From contig CACYEW010000156.1 of NCBI GenBank assembly GCA_902773455.1, forward strand, positions 1 to 8,443: a stretch of DNA of 8,443 nucleotides, read 5' to 3'. Under the pieces are notes generated by a model. It was not told the DNA's origin. It did not search any database and saw only the letters and a program-made list of their open reading frames with translations. This DNA comes from an uncultured Ruminococcus sp. (GTDB taxonomy: Bacteria > Bacillota > Clostridia > Oscillospirales > CAG-272). This document shows positions 1 to 6,910 of the stretch, in pieces. The translations under genes and the position numbers were made by a program. Every line of letters begins with the position of its first letter. Position 1 is the first letter of the stretch.

Positions 1-448
1 CGCTCATATAGTGATGCACGAGTATCACGGCGGCGTCGTTTGCTCCGTACATAAGGAGCGCGTACATAAGCTGCCTTATCGAAAGTATCTCTCCCGCTTC
101 GAAATATACGAGAAGTCCCTCTTTGCCGTCAAGGTTTTCCTCGGTGACGGTTATCTTCTCGTCGAGACGGTCCCTGAACTTTTCGTATATCATCGCGCCG
201 ACGAGCGTTTTGACCGTCGAACCCGGTTCAAGCGACATTTCCGAATTCTTTTTATAAAGATATCTGTCGTCGTATTCGCTGTAAAGCAGAACGTTTTCGG
301 ACTTTATCGGCAGATCGTCTTCATTTTTTATTTTGTAATCCGTCGGCTCCACCACGTCCGCCTCGGTGACGGCGGCGAACGCCGGAAAGACCGGGAGTAT
401 CATAAGCGCGGCGGCTATGAGCGCCGTTATCTTCAATCTCAGTTTCAT
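1..448 (-). CDS. Secreted D-alanyl-D-alanine carboxypeptidase-like serine hydrolase (3' part outside window)
   Basis: This is the N-terminal 149 residues of a penicillin-binding-protein-type serine peptidase (S11/DacA-like), a family that trims the terminal D-Ala from peptidoglycan stem peptides outside the membrane. Residues 1-25 form a signal peptide: MKLRLK, a hydrophobic core, then AFA before a likely cut at 25/26. The catalytic SxxK motif is S77-T-V-K80 in the context EPGSTVK. The second motif, normally SxN, reads G135-A-N137 followed by DAA, so the usual serine is replaced by glycine. The KTG motif would lie beyond the window edge. The start at 448 is set by a GTGAGGA ribosome site at 456-462, which overlaps the ribF stop codon; the gap to ribF is 10 bases. 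It is the last visible gene of the leftward operon. Family assignment is firm. Whether it is an active carboxypeptidase or a divergent relative is uncertain. Confidence 0.85.
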   Translation of the reverse strand, partial: MKLRLKITALIAAALMILPVFPAFAAVTEADVVEPTDYKIKNEDDLPIKSENVLLYSEYDDRYLYKKNSEMSLEPGSTVKTLVGAMIYEKFRDRLDEKITVTEENLDGKEGLLVYFEAGEILSIRQLMYALLMYGANDAAVILVHHYMS

Positions 449-458
449 TGGATATTCC

Positions 459-1364
459 TCACGAAAGTATACGCAAAGCCGTTTTCACGTCTTCGCCGAT
501 CTGCGCTTTGAGCGCGTCGAGAGAATCGAATTTGCGTTCCGGACGCAGAAATTCGATGAATTCGACCTTGACGCTGCAGCTGTATAAGTCGCCGTCAAAG
601 CCGATTATATGAGTTTCGCTTATTATCCCCGCCCCGTCGACGGTCGGTCTTATGCCTACGTCGGAGACGGCTTTGTATCTCACGCCGTCGATATGCGCGT
701 AACAGGCGTACGCGCCGTATCTCGGCACGATGAGACCTTTGGGAAAGACCTGATTTATCGTCGGAAAACCGAGTCTGGTCCCGAGTCTTCTGCCGTGTAC
801 GACGGGCAGATCTATATAATACGGTCTGCCGAGGAGCGCCGCCGCTTTTTTCGGTTCTCCTTCGCAAAGATACCCGCGTATCGACGTTGAACTGACGGTC
901 TCGCCGCCGGCCTTCACCGCTTCGACCTTATAAGCCGATCCGCCGTATTCTTTCATCAGCTTTTCGAGATCGTCGGCGCCCGCGGAGGCGTTTTTGCCGA
1001 AGCGGAAATTATATCCGCAGACCGCGCATACTGCTCCGCATTTGCCGCGGAGAACGTCTTTTACGAACCGCTTTGCGGAATATCCGCTCACGTCTTCGTA
1101 TTTTGACAGAAAAACCTTTTCCGCTCCGTACGATCCGAAAAGCCCGTTTCTGTCTTCGGGCAGAACTATGCAAACGCCCGCCGATCTCGGCGTATAGTTT
1201 TCAAAGCTCCATACGGCGGGCGCCGCGCCGAGCTCTTCGGCAAGCGAGACGGCTTTTTCGAGAAGCGCCTGATGACCTTTATGCACGCCGTCGAAATTGC
1301 CGACCGCGACGACGGTCTTCACAGGCGAAGGAGCCGTTTTTTCATTAAGTTTTATGATTTCCAT
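459..1364 (-). CDS. ribF: Bifunctional riboflavin kinase / FAD synthetase RibF
   Basis: This cytosolic enzyme phosphorylates riboflavin to FMN and adenylylates FMN to FAD. At 301 residues it has the usual length for the fused bacterial form. The N-terminal nucleotidyltransferase half carries GNFDGVHKGH (22-31), GYNFRFGK (117-124) and SSTSIRG (158-164), all standard FAD-synthetase signatures. The C-terminal riboflavin kinase half carries GTRLGFPTIN (195-204), the GIRPT loop (237-241) and ETHIIGFDGDLY (250-261). Glu250 corresponds to the catalytic glutamate of the kinase. The ATG lies one base after the rsmG stop (TGATATG) and no good Shine-Dalgarno precedes it (only a weak GAG), so initiation probably depends on coupling to rsmG translation. 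No FMN riboswitch is possible here, because the gene sits inside an operon. Confidence 0.97.
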   Translation of the reverse strand: MEIIKLNEKTAPSPVKTVVAVGNFDGVHKGHQALLEKAVSLAEELGAAPAVWSFENYTPRSAGVCIVLPEDRNGLFGSYGAEKVFLSKYEDVSGYSAKRFVKDVLRGKCGAVCAVCGYNFRFGKNASAGADDLEKLMKEYGGSAYKVEAVKAGGETVSSTSIRGYLCEGEPKKAAALLGRPYYIDLPVVHGRRLGTRLGFPTINQVFPKGLIVPRYGAYACYAHIDGVRYKAVSDVGIRPTVDGAGIISETHIIGFDGDLYSCSVKVEFIEFLRPERKFDSLDALKAQIGEDVKTALRILS

Positions 1365-1365
1365 A

Positions 1366-2064
1366 TCAAAGAGGTCTCGATTTTATCTGCGCGTATCTGC
1401 GCGGATATTTTTTATCGGTATTATTGACTTTTCTTATGATTATAAGCGTGCGGTCCATCGTTTCGGTATCGGTGCGAAGCGCGATCCGAACGGCTTTTTC
1501 AAATCTGCCGCCGGTAAGTCTGATCGCGTTTTCCGCGTCGGTAAGCTCAGAGCCGTCCGTCTTCATCGCTATGAAGACTCCGCCGACTCTGACGTACGGC
1601 AGACAAAGCTCACATAAGATACGCAGATTAGCCACCGCTCTTGCGCACACCGTATCGAAGCTCTGACGGAGCGGCGGTCTGCAAAGCTCCTCCGCTCTGC
1701 CGGCGACCGTCCTGATATTATCAAGACCGAGCTCTTCTCTGCATATATTTATCAGACCGAGCTTTTTCTCCGTCGAATCCATACTCGTTACGCGGATATC
1801 CGGCCGCGCCAGAGCGACCGGCAGAGACGGGAAACCGCCGCCGCAGCCGACGTCGAGAAGCTCTCTCCCCTCGACGTAAGGCAGTACCGTAAGACTGTCT
1901 GCGTAATGCTTTACGTAAACGCCGGTCTCGTCCGTCACCGCGGTGACGTTCACGCCGCTGTTGAATTCGTTCAAAAGACCGAAAAGCTTTATGAATTTGT
2001 TTTTGTTTTCATCCGTCAGTATATCCGACAGACCGTTCATTTCAAACGCTTCGGATAAGGTCAT
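1366..2064 (-). CDS. rsmG: 16S rRNA (guanine527-N7)-methyltransferase RsmG
   Basis: RsmG uses S-adenosylmethionine to make m7G527 in the 530 loop of 16S rRNA; loss of the enzyme is known to give low-level streptomycin resistance. The 232-residue protein shows NVTAVTD (39-45), HYADSL (53-58), the SAM-binding LLDVGCGGGFPSLP (69-82), the acidic MDSTEKK (95-101), ARAVANL (141-147) and a C-terminal YPRRYAQIKSRPL tail typical of the family. The start at 2064 is preferred over an in-frame start at 2136, because family similarity begins at MTLSEAF and the extra 24 residues read through the upstream gene. The ATG overlaps the yhaN-like stop as ATGA. An AGGGTG ribosome site at 2073-2078 lies 8 bases upstream. 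Length and motifs look intact. Confidence 0.97.
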   Translation of the reverse strand: MTLSEAFEMNGLSDILTDENKNKFIKLFGLLNEFNSGVNVTAVTDETGVYVKHYADSLTVLPYVEGRELLDVGCGGGFPSLPVALARPDIRVTSMDSTEKKLGLINICREELGLDNIRTVAGRAEELCRPPLRQSFDTVCARAVANLRILCELCLPYVRVGGVFIAMKTDGSELTDAENAIRLTGGRFEKAVRIALRTDTETMDRTLIIIRKVNNTDKKYPRRYAQIKSRPL

Positions 2065-4289
2065 ATCTTTATCACCCTGCCGCCGAATATTTCGGCGCAT
2101 TTGCCCTCTCTGTCGCGGCACGTGAACAGCACGCACTGATTTTCGAGCGTCGACAGGGTTTTCATCACTCTGATAAGCCTGCCGTTGTCGACTCTGGCGA
2201 AGGTATCGTCGAAGAATACGGTCGTCTTATCCGGGAAAAGAAGCTTTACGAGAGCGAGGCGAAGGCTTACGTACGCCATATCCTGCGTTCCGCTTGAAAG
2301 CGTATCGGCGGGATGAGTCATCCCCTCTCCGCTGTACGTGATATCGAAGCTGTCGGACACGCCGAGCTCGCCGTATTTGCCGCCGGTAAAGCCGTCCATG
2401 AGCTTTCCCGCGTAATCTGCGAGAGCGGGCGAAATACTGCTGCGGAGCCGTCTCGACGCTTCGGAAAGCTTTTCATACGCGAGAACGTGCGCCTCGTAAT
2501 CCTCACGCGCCTCCTCAAGCTCGGCGCGAACGTCGATGAGCTTCGCGTAGATCTGCGCCGGAAGGGTGAACGTGGCGTTTGCCGCGGCGAGCGATTTTTC
2601 CGCTTCGGTCAGTTTTTCGGTAAGCGATTCGTTCTGTTTGGTGAGCCAGTTCAGCTCGGTGCGCTTCATATCCACTTTGAACGTTTTGCATTCTTCGGCG
2701 GGCAGAGCGCCTTTTATCTTCGCTCTGAGCTGTTTTTCATCGGCGCCTTCGGCTTTTTCAGCCGATACGCGCGCTTTATACTGAGCCATTTCAAGCTCCG
2801 ATCTTGCGACGGAAAGCTCGGTGACGATCTTCTCCGTCTCGCTTATCAGATCCGAAAGCGACGTCGCGCTCGTTTCTTTGCGCTTCGATATCGCCTCTTT
2901 GATCTTCATCACGAGCGCCTCGGATTTTTCTTTCAGCTTTTTCTGCCGTTCGTAAGCGGCGTTCAGCCTGCCGGTCTTCTCATGCAGCTCTCCCGATCTT
3001 TTTTCCGCCTCGTCGAGCATACCGGGTATCTGCCTGTGATCCTCCGCTCCGAGCTTTGCGGAAAGCTTCTGCAGACCGGATGAGATCCGCGATATCTTCG
3101 TAAACATCACGACGGCGAGTATTATGAAAGCAGCCGCCGCGGCGCCGCAGATTATAAGATGCGGCATTATCATATCCATCATATAGAACGCGACTCCCGC
3201 GCCCACGGATATTATCAGGGCGAGCAGGACCAGTACGGCGCCTATGCGGAACGAAGCGGATTTTTTCACGAAGCCCGAATAGATGCTTCTTATTCCGTCG
3301 ATGCCTCCGACGCCGGCGGAAAGCTTCAGAAGACCGCCCGTGCCGTCGGCTCTGACCTCGGCTTCGGCGTCCGCGATCTCACGGGCGTTTTCGGCTGTTT
3401 CGGCTGAAAGCTCCGCTTCCTCGGCGCGCAGCGTTCGAAGGAGATCCACGTACGCGGCGTCCGGCAAAAATCCGTCGTGACGGTACTTTTCTTCAAGCTC
3501 CTTTACGGTCTGCTCTTTCTTTGCGAGCTCCGCTTTGTTTTCGTTGTGAGCGGCGACCGCCTGAAGTCTCGTATACGCGTCGTATTCGTCGAGCTGATCG
3601 ATTATCAGCGCGGCTTTTTCCCTGTTCGCGTTATATCTTGCGCGCATCGTTCTGATCGAGTCGTCGAGAGTGAATATCTGCTCCGCCGCGCTTTTTGCCG
3701 ACGCGAGCTTGTATTCGAGCTCGGCGGCGGCGTTTTCAAGCTCGTACACTTTGCCGCCTTTTTTGTTCTTGTGCAGAAGCATAACGCGCGCTTCGTCGAG
3801 CTTTTTCAGCGCTTTTACGGTATTCACCGCCTCGTCCGCCGAGAAAAGTATGTTCTCCGCGGCTTCGGGAAGTCCGTTGCCGTTGATCGCCGAACCGAGC
3901 TGACCCGTGAAAGCCGTATTGACGAACACCTGCTCCGGCACCTTCAGAAAAAGCTCCGCGGGCGTTTTATCCGTCTTCATCGGTACGGAGCCGGACGGTA
4001 TGATGTTGATCTTATCGTTAGTTCTGCTTACTACGAGTTCCCGTTCTATTCTGTACGTTTCACCGCCGGAAACGAGCGTGAGCGAACCCGAGCAGCCGGC
4101 TTCTCCCCAGCCGACGTATTTCGCTTTTTCGGCTTTGTTCAAGCCGTAGAATATGAATTTGATGAAGGCGCCGACCGTGCTCTTGCCGGTCTCGTTGTCG
4201 CCCTCGATAACGTTCAGTCCGTCGGCAAAATCGATCGTTCTGTTTCTGATCATACCGAAGGATATGATGCTGATGTTTTTTATCGTCAT
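2061..4289 (-). CDS. SbcC/RAD50-type ATPase with central membrane hairpin (YhaN-like)
   Basis: This 742-residue ABC-type ATPase is of the SbcC/RecN group and most like Bacillus YhaN, the partner of the YhaO nuclease. The N-terminal half-domain has Walker A GDNETGKST (30-38) and a Q-loop with TAFTGQ (125-130). Long charged, Ala/Glu/Lys-rich coiled coils flank a hydrophobic stretch at 348-397, which reads as two membrane helices (about 348-370 and 376-397). This sits where RAD50/SbcC carries its CxxC zinc hook. The C-terminal half-domain has the signature LSSGTQ (664-669), Walker B TTVFFDD (689-695), a D-loop (VDNGR) and VLFTCRDREG in the H-loop position. The ATG at 4289 is chosen over a TTG at 4307 because GGGAG at 4298-4302 lies 8 bases upstream of it and the TTG would overlap yhaO. 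One base separates it from the yhaO-like stop. It is shorter than Bacillus YhaN, mainly in the coiled coils. Confidence 0.9.
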   Translation of the reverse strand: MTIKNISIISFGMIRNRTIDFADGLNVIEGDNETGKSTVGAFIKFIFYGLNKAEKAKYVGWGEAGCSGSLTLVSGGETYRIERELVVSRTNDKINIIPSGSVPMKTDKTPAELFLKVPEQVFVNTAFTGQLGSAINGNGLPEAAENILFSADEAVNTVKALKKLDEARVMLLHKNKKGGKVYELENAAAELEYKLASAKSAAEQIFTLDDSIRTMRARYNANREKAALIIDQLDEYDAYTRLQAVAAHNENKAELAKKEQTVKELEEKYRHDGFLPDAAYVDLLRTLRAEEAELSAETAENAREIADAEAEVRADGTGGLLKLSAGVGGIDGIRSIYSGFVKKSASFRIGAVLVLLALIISVGAGVAFYMMDMIMPHLIICGAAAAAFIILAVVMFTKISRISSGLQKLSAKLGAEDHRQIPGMLDEAEKRSGELHEKTGRLNAAYERQKKLKEKSEALVMKIKEAISKRKETSATSLSDLISETEKIVTELSVARSELEMAQYKARVSAEKAEGADEKQLRAKIKGALPAEECKTFKVDMKRTELNWLTKQNESLTEKLTEAEKSLAAANATFTLPAQIYAKLIDVRAELEEAREDYEAHVLAYEKLSEASRRLRSSISPALADYAGKLMDGFTGGKYGELGVSDSFDITYSGEGMTHPADTLSSGTQDMAYVSLRLALVKLLFPDKTTVFFDDTFARVDNGRLIRVMKTLSTLENQCVLFTCRDREGKCAEIFGGRVIKI
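3099..3248 (-). other. Predicted transmembrane hairpin inside the YhaN-like ATPase
   Basis: Codons 348-397 encode two hydrophobic segments (AVLVLLALIISVGAGVAF and LIICGAAAAAFIILAVVMF) joined by a short MMDMIMPH turn. They are flanked by basic residues: KKSASFR before and KISRISS after. The positive-inside pattern suggests that both ends, and so both ATPase halves, stay in the cytoplasm, with the apex of the coiled coil fixed in the membrane. Confidence 0.8.
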
Positions 4290-4290
4290 A

Positions 4291-5415
4291 TCAGTTGCTC
4301 CCGTCAAGCGCCTGCAAAGCCGCGTGCAAAGCCTTTGCCGCTATGCGCTTTTCCCTTTCGCCGCCTTCCGTAAGATACGGCTTCATCGATCTGTAAAACG
4401 CTCCGCGTATGCCCGGATCCGATCCGAACGAGTCGTAATCGAGAAGCGGCTCCGTGCGGTCGCATACCTCGACGTATCTCGCGCCTTTGACGCTGCTTTC
4501 GATGAACGGTTCGGATATGATCAGAGAAGGAGACACCTTGCCGCAAAGTATCAGGCGCACCGATACGTCGGGCGTTACGCGCGCCGCTTTCATCGCCTCT
4601 TCCGCGGCGGATATGATATCGGCGGTATCGTTCGCGTCCGTAACGTCCGCCTCGACGATCTCGAATCTTCTCTGCGAAAAAGGTCTGCAGATGAGCTCGA
4701 CGTCGGCAAGACCGTGTTCTTTCGTTATCCGACCGCAGAGCGCGTATTTCTGCCCGCATTCGTCGAACGATCTGCCCTCGAGACAGCCCGGATAAGCGAA
4801 GCTGACCTTACCGACCTTGCGTACGGTCTCCGAACCCTTGTGGATATGACCGAGAGCGGCGTAATCGAAGCCCGCCGCTTCAAGCTCCGCTTTGCTTATG
4901 CTGCAGTATCTGCCGCCGGCGGGTCCGTCGATATCGCAGTGAGCGCAAAGGATATTGATCTTCGACTGATCGAGATAAGGCTTTACCGCGAGCGGATCGA
5001 CGGTCATCGTATCCGCCGTGAACGCCCAGCCGTAAACGTCGGTGTTTATATCGTCGAAGCTGACCCTGTTCAGCGCCGACGACTTGAAAATATGTACGTT
5101 CGACGGGAATTCCGTCTTCGCCCACGGTGAATTCTCCGTATACGGGTCGTGATTGCCGGGCGCTATTACGAAGCGTATGCCCGGATTTTTTTCAAACTCG
5201 CTCTTTAACAGATTGAGCGTGTCGCGCGAAGCGAAGCCCGTGTCGAACACGTCGCCCGAGATGAGCACGATATCGACGTTTTCCGACCGAGCGAAAAGCA
5301 TCGCGGACGTGAACGTGCCGCGAAGCGATCGGCGCATCGCCTGCGCCGTTTCGGGATCTTTTAATGAAAACGGACTGTCAAGATGCAGGTCCGCCGTGTG
5401 TAATATTTTGATCAT
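4291..5415 (-). CDS. SbcD/Mre11-like DNA-repair metallophosphoesterase (YhaO-like)
   Basis: This 374-residue calcineurin-like phosphoesterase is of the SbcD/Mre11/YhaO type, expected to be the manganese-dependent nuclease subunit that works with the adjacent ATPase on DNA ends. The metal-binding motifs are all present in order: HTADLHLD (6-13, D9 and H11), SGDVFD (53-58), PGNHD (86-90), AHCD (158-161) and GHIH (189-192). After about residue 200 comes the less conserved capping and ATPase-binding part. The ATG at 5415 has GGAGAG about 6 bases upstream. A longer reading frame beginning at 5472 is rejected because it would run back through the promoter's -10 box. This is the first gene of the leftward operon. 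Pairing with a YhaN-like gene and lack of a zinc-hook SbcC favours YhaO over true SbcD. Confidence 0.93.
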   Translation of the reverse strand: MIKILHTADLHLDSPFSLKDPETAQAMRRSLRGTFTSAMLFARSENVDIVLISGDVFDTGFASRDTLNLLKSEFEKNPGIRFVIAPGNHDPYTENSPWAKTEFPSNVHIFKSSALNRVSFDDINTDVYGWAFTADTMTVDPLAVKPYLDQSKINILCAHCDIDGPAGGRYCSISKAELEAAGFDYAALGHIHKGSETVRKVGKVSFAYPGCLEGRSFDECGQKYALCGRITKEHGLADVELICRPFSQRRFEIVEADVTDANDTADIISAAEEAMKAARVTPDVSVRLILCGKVSPSLIISEPFIESSVKGARYVEVCDRTEPLLDYDSFGSDPGIRGAFYRSMKPYLTEGGEREKRIAAKALHAALQALDGSN

Positions 5416-5443
5416 AATTCTCTCCGGATTGTCAAGTGTTGAT

Positions 5444-5472
5444 ATTATATCAGTTATTATTGAAAAAATCAA
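5444..5472 (-). promoter_or_regulatory. Sigma-A-type promoter with extended -10 for the leftward operon
   Basis: Reading leftward, TTGATT (5467-5472) and a perfect TATAAT (5444-5449) are separated by 17 bases. TG sits one base before the -10, giving an extended -10 element. Transcription would start near 5437, leaving a leader of about 22 bases that contains the GGAGAG ribosome site of the yhaO-like gene. No other promoter or terminator is apparent before the left window edge, so this one probably serves all five genes. Confidence 0.8.
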
Positions 5473-5490
5473 TATGTATTACGTAATTTG

Positions 5491-5520
5491 TTGAAAAATG
5501 TTTTATTTTAAGTGTAAGAA
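5491..5520 (+). promoter_or_regulatory. Possible promoter for the serpin gene
   Basis: TTGAAA (5491-5496) is followed, after an 18-base AT-rich spacer, by TAAGAA (5515-5520). The -10 match is imperfect and the spacer one base longer than ideal, so this is only the best candidate in the 177-base divergent region. It would give a leader of about 65 bases before the serpin start. A regulator could bind between this and the leftward promoter, but I see no clear operator palindrome. Confidence 0.35.
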
Positions 5521-5580
5521 ATCCGCCGGAAACGCCGACTAATAAAGTGAAAGGAAGAAAACGTCCGGAAAATCCTCAAA

Positions 5581-5585
5581 AGGAG
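5581..5585 (+). promoter_or_regulatory. Ribosome binding site that fixes the serpin start
   Basis: AGGAG at 5581-5585 is 7 bases from the ATG at 5593 but only 1 base from the in-frame ATG at 5587. Only the downstream ATG has workable spacing. Confidence 0.85.
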
Positions 5586-5592
5586 AATGCAT

Positions 5593-6900
5593 ATGAAAAA
5601 AATGATCGCTTTGATATCAGCCGTACTGACCGCTGCGGCTCTTTTCGCGTCTTGCGTCGCAATACCGAAAAATCCGTCTCCGGCGTCATCCGGTACGGCT
5701 GAAACAAAGGCCGGGACCGCGGCGGAGAAGCCCGCCGTGCCGGGTCCCTCCGAGCTTGACAACAGGCTCGAAGCCTTTGACTTTGACCTTATGAACTACG
5801 TTGAACAGAGGCTCGGCGATGAAAGCTATATGATATCGCCGCTTTCGTTCAAATACGCGCTCGGGATGCTGCTTGCCGGCGCGAACGGGCAAACGCTGGA
5901 TCAGCTTGAAACGGCGATCGGCATAGATTCGTTACCGGAGCTTGAAGAGTATATAAAAAGCTTCAACGGCTTCGAGGGCTGCTTCAACGAGGCGGTAAAA
6001 AAATATACTGAGACCTATAACGCGCTCACGAACGATCAGAAGCAGTATTACGATCAGCCGTCCGGCGCGCTCAGAGTCGCAAATTCAATATGGAAAAGAG
6101 CCGGCCTGCCCGATTTTCTGCAGGGCTATAAGGACGCCGTTTCGTCGTATTACGCCGAATACCGGAGCTTCACGGAAGACAAGGTCATAGCCGACGTAAA
6201 CGCATGGGCAAACGAAAAGACGGAGGGGATGATACCGAAGCTTCTGCCCGATGATTACGATACGTCAAACCTCGCCGTGATACTGATGAACGCGCTGTAT
6301 TACAAAAACGCGTGGGCATGCGAATTTATTGAAATGCCGGACGGAGATTTCACGACGGTAACGGGGCAAAAGGTGAAGAAGAAATTCATTTCTTCGACCG
6401 AATACTACCGCTATTATTCCGACGAACAAACGACTCTCGTCGCCGTGCCGATGAAAAACGGCGTGGATATGATCTTTGTTCTCGGCAGCGCCGAAGATCT
6501 GACCGAAAAGCTGTCGAAAGCCGAACGGCGAAGAGTGAAAGTGACCGTACCGGAATTCGAGATCGAGACTTCCCTTTCCGACAGACAGCTCGTCGACTTT
6601 CTTAAAGAGCGCGGAGCGAAGGACGCGTTTGCTCCGGATATCGCCGATTTCTCCCGGATGTTCGACCCCGAAAAAGAAACGGTCTACGTTGACGACATAG
6701 TGCAGAAAACAAAAATAAAGCTCGATAAAACGGGCGTAGAAGCCGCCGCGGTGACCGCGATAATGGCAAAAGACGAAGCGTTGCCGGAAACGCCGGTCGA
6801 CTTTACCGCAGATAAGCCTTTCAGATTCTTCATCATGACGGGCAGGACGGAATGGGCAGCGGAAGGCATGGTAATGTTCGAGGGCAGACTTACAAAATGA
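5593..6900 (+). CDS. Secreted serpin (serine protease inhibitor), probable lipoprotein
   Basis: This 435-residue serpin is a suicide inhibitor type that traps proteases by inserting its cleaved loop into a beta sheet. Residues 1-20 (MKKMIALISAVL...FAS) are a lipoprotein-like signal ending at C21. The lipobox LFASC has Phe at -3, which is atypical. A Pro/Ala/Ser/Thr-rich linker (about 22-55) would tether the domain to the cell surface. Serpin hallmarks follow: ISPLSFKYALGMLLAGANG near 80-98, ANSIW, NEKTEGMIPKLLP, LMNALYYKNAW, and the hinge GVEAAAVTA (381-389), with FTADKPF (404-410) closing the reactive loop. Small residues at P12-P8 are typical of inhibitory members. Counting from the hinge puts the scissile bond at about Glu395-Ala396. 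The gene stands alone with its own terminator. Family assignment is firm, anchoring is probable, and the target protease is unknown; host gut proteases or self-protection are both plausible. Confidence 0.95.
   Translation: MKKMIALISAVLTAAALFASCVAIPKNPSPASSGTAETKAGTAAEKPAVPGPSELDNRLEAFDFDLMNYVEQRLGDESYMISPLSFKYALGMLLAGANGQTLDQLETAIGIDSLPELEEYIKSFNGFEGCFNEAVKKYTETYNALTNDQKQYYDQPSGALRVANSIWKRAGLPDFLQGYKDAVSSYYAEYRSFTEDKVIADVNAWANEKTEGMIPKLLPDDYDTSNLAVILMNALYYKNAWACEFIEMPDGDFTTVTGQKVKKKFISSTEYYRYYSDEQTTLVAVPMKNGVDMIFVLGSAEDLTEKLSKAERRRVKVTVPEFEIETSLSDRQLVDFLKERGAKDAFAPDIADFSRMFDPEKETVYVDDIVQKTKIKLDKTGVEAAAVTAIMAKDEALPETPVDFTADKPFRFFIMTGRTEWAAEGMVMFEGRLTK
6733..6786 (+). other. Serpin hinge and reactive-centre loop
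   Basis: Codons 381-398 encode GVEAAAVTAIMAKDEALP. G381, E383 and the AAA at 384-386 match the P15-P10 hinge of inhibitory serpins. P17, usually Glu, is Lys379 here. By standard numbering P1 is E395 and P1' is A396, but the segment up to FTADKPF is about three residues longer than in ovalbumin, so K393 and L397 remain alternative P1 residues. Confidence 0.75.
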
Positions 6901-6910
6901 CCTTTTCAAA

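Noticed and set aside
4290..4307. TTG start at 4307 for the YhaN-like ATPase
   Set aside because: It would overlap the yhaO-like end by 17 bases and lacks a ribosome site, whereas the ATG at 4289 has GGGAG at the right distance and starts where the family fold begins.
3477..4373. 298-codon open frame on the plus strand antisense to the ATPase gene
   Set aside because: Composition is that of a reverse-strand shadow (Phe/Arg/Val-rich); no family resemblance, and its opposite strand encodes Walker A and the Q-loop.
4153..5130. 325-codon open frame on the plus strand opposite the yhaO- and yhaN-like genes
   Set aside because: Arg/Ala-rich translation without recognisable motifs, lying antisense to two well-supported conserved genes. 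Typical shadow frame in GC-rich coding DNA.
5416..5472. N-terminal extension of the YhaO-like protein to 5472
   Set aside because: The extension spans the TATAAT box and the predicted transcription start, and adds residues before the canonical KILHTADLH beginning.
5460..5472. TTGA-aaaaa-TCAA small palindrome as an operator between the divergent promoters
   Set aside because: Arms are only four bases and the sequence is explained by the -35 box within an AT-rich region; too weak to call an operator.
6265..6909. 214-codon open frame on the minus strand antisense to the serpin
   Set aside because: No promoter or ribosome site, and the His/Arg/Phe-rich product has no family signal. The serpin strand explains the conservation.
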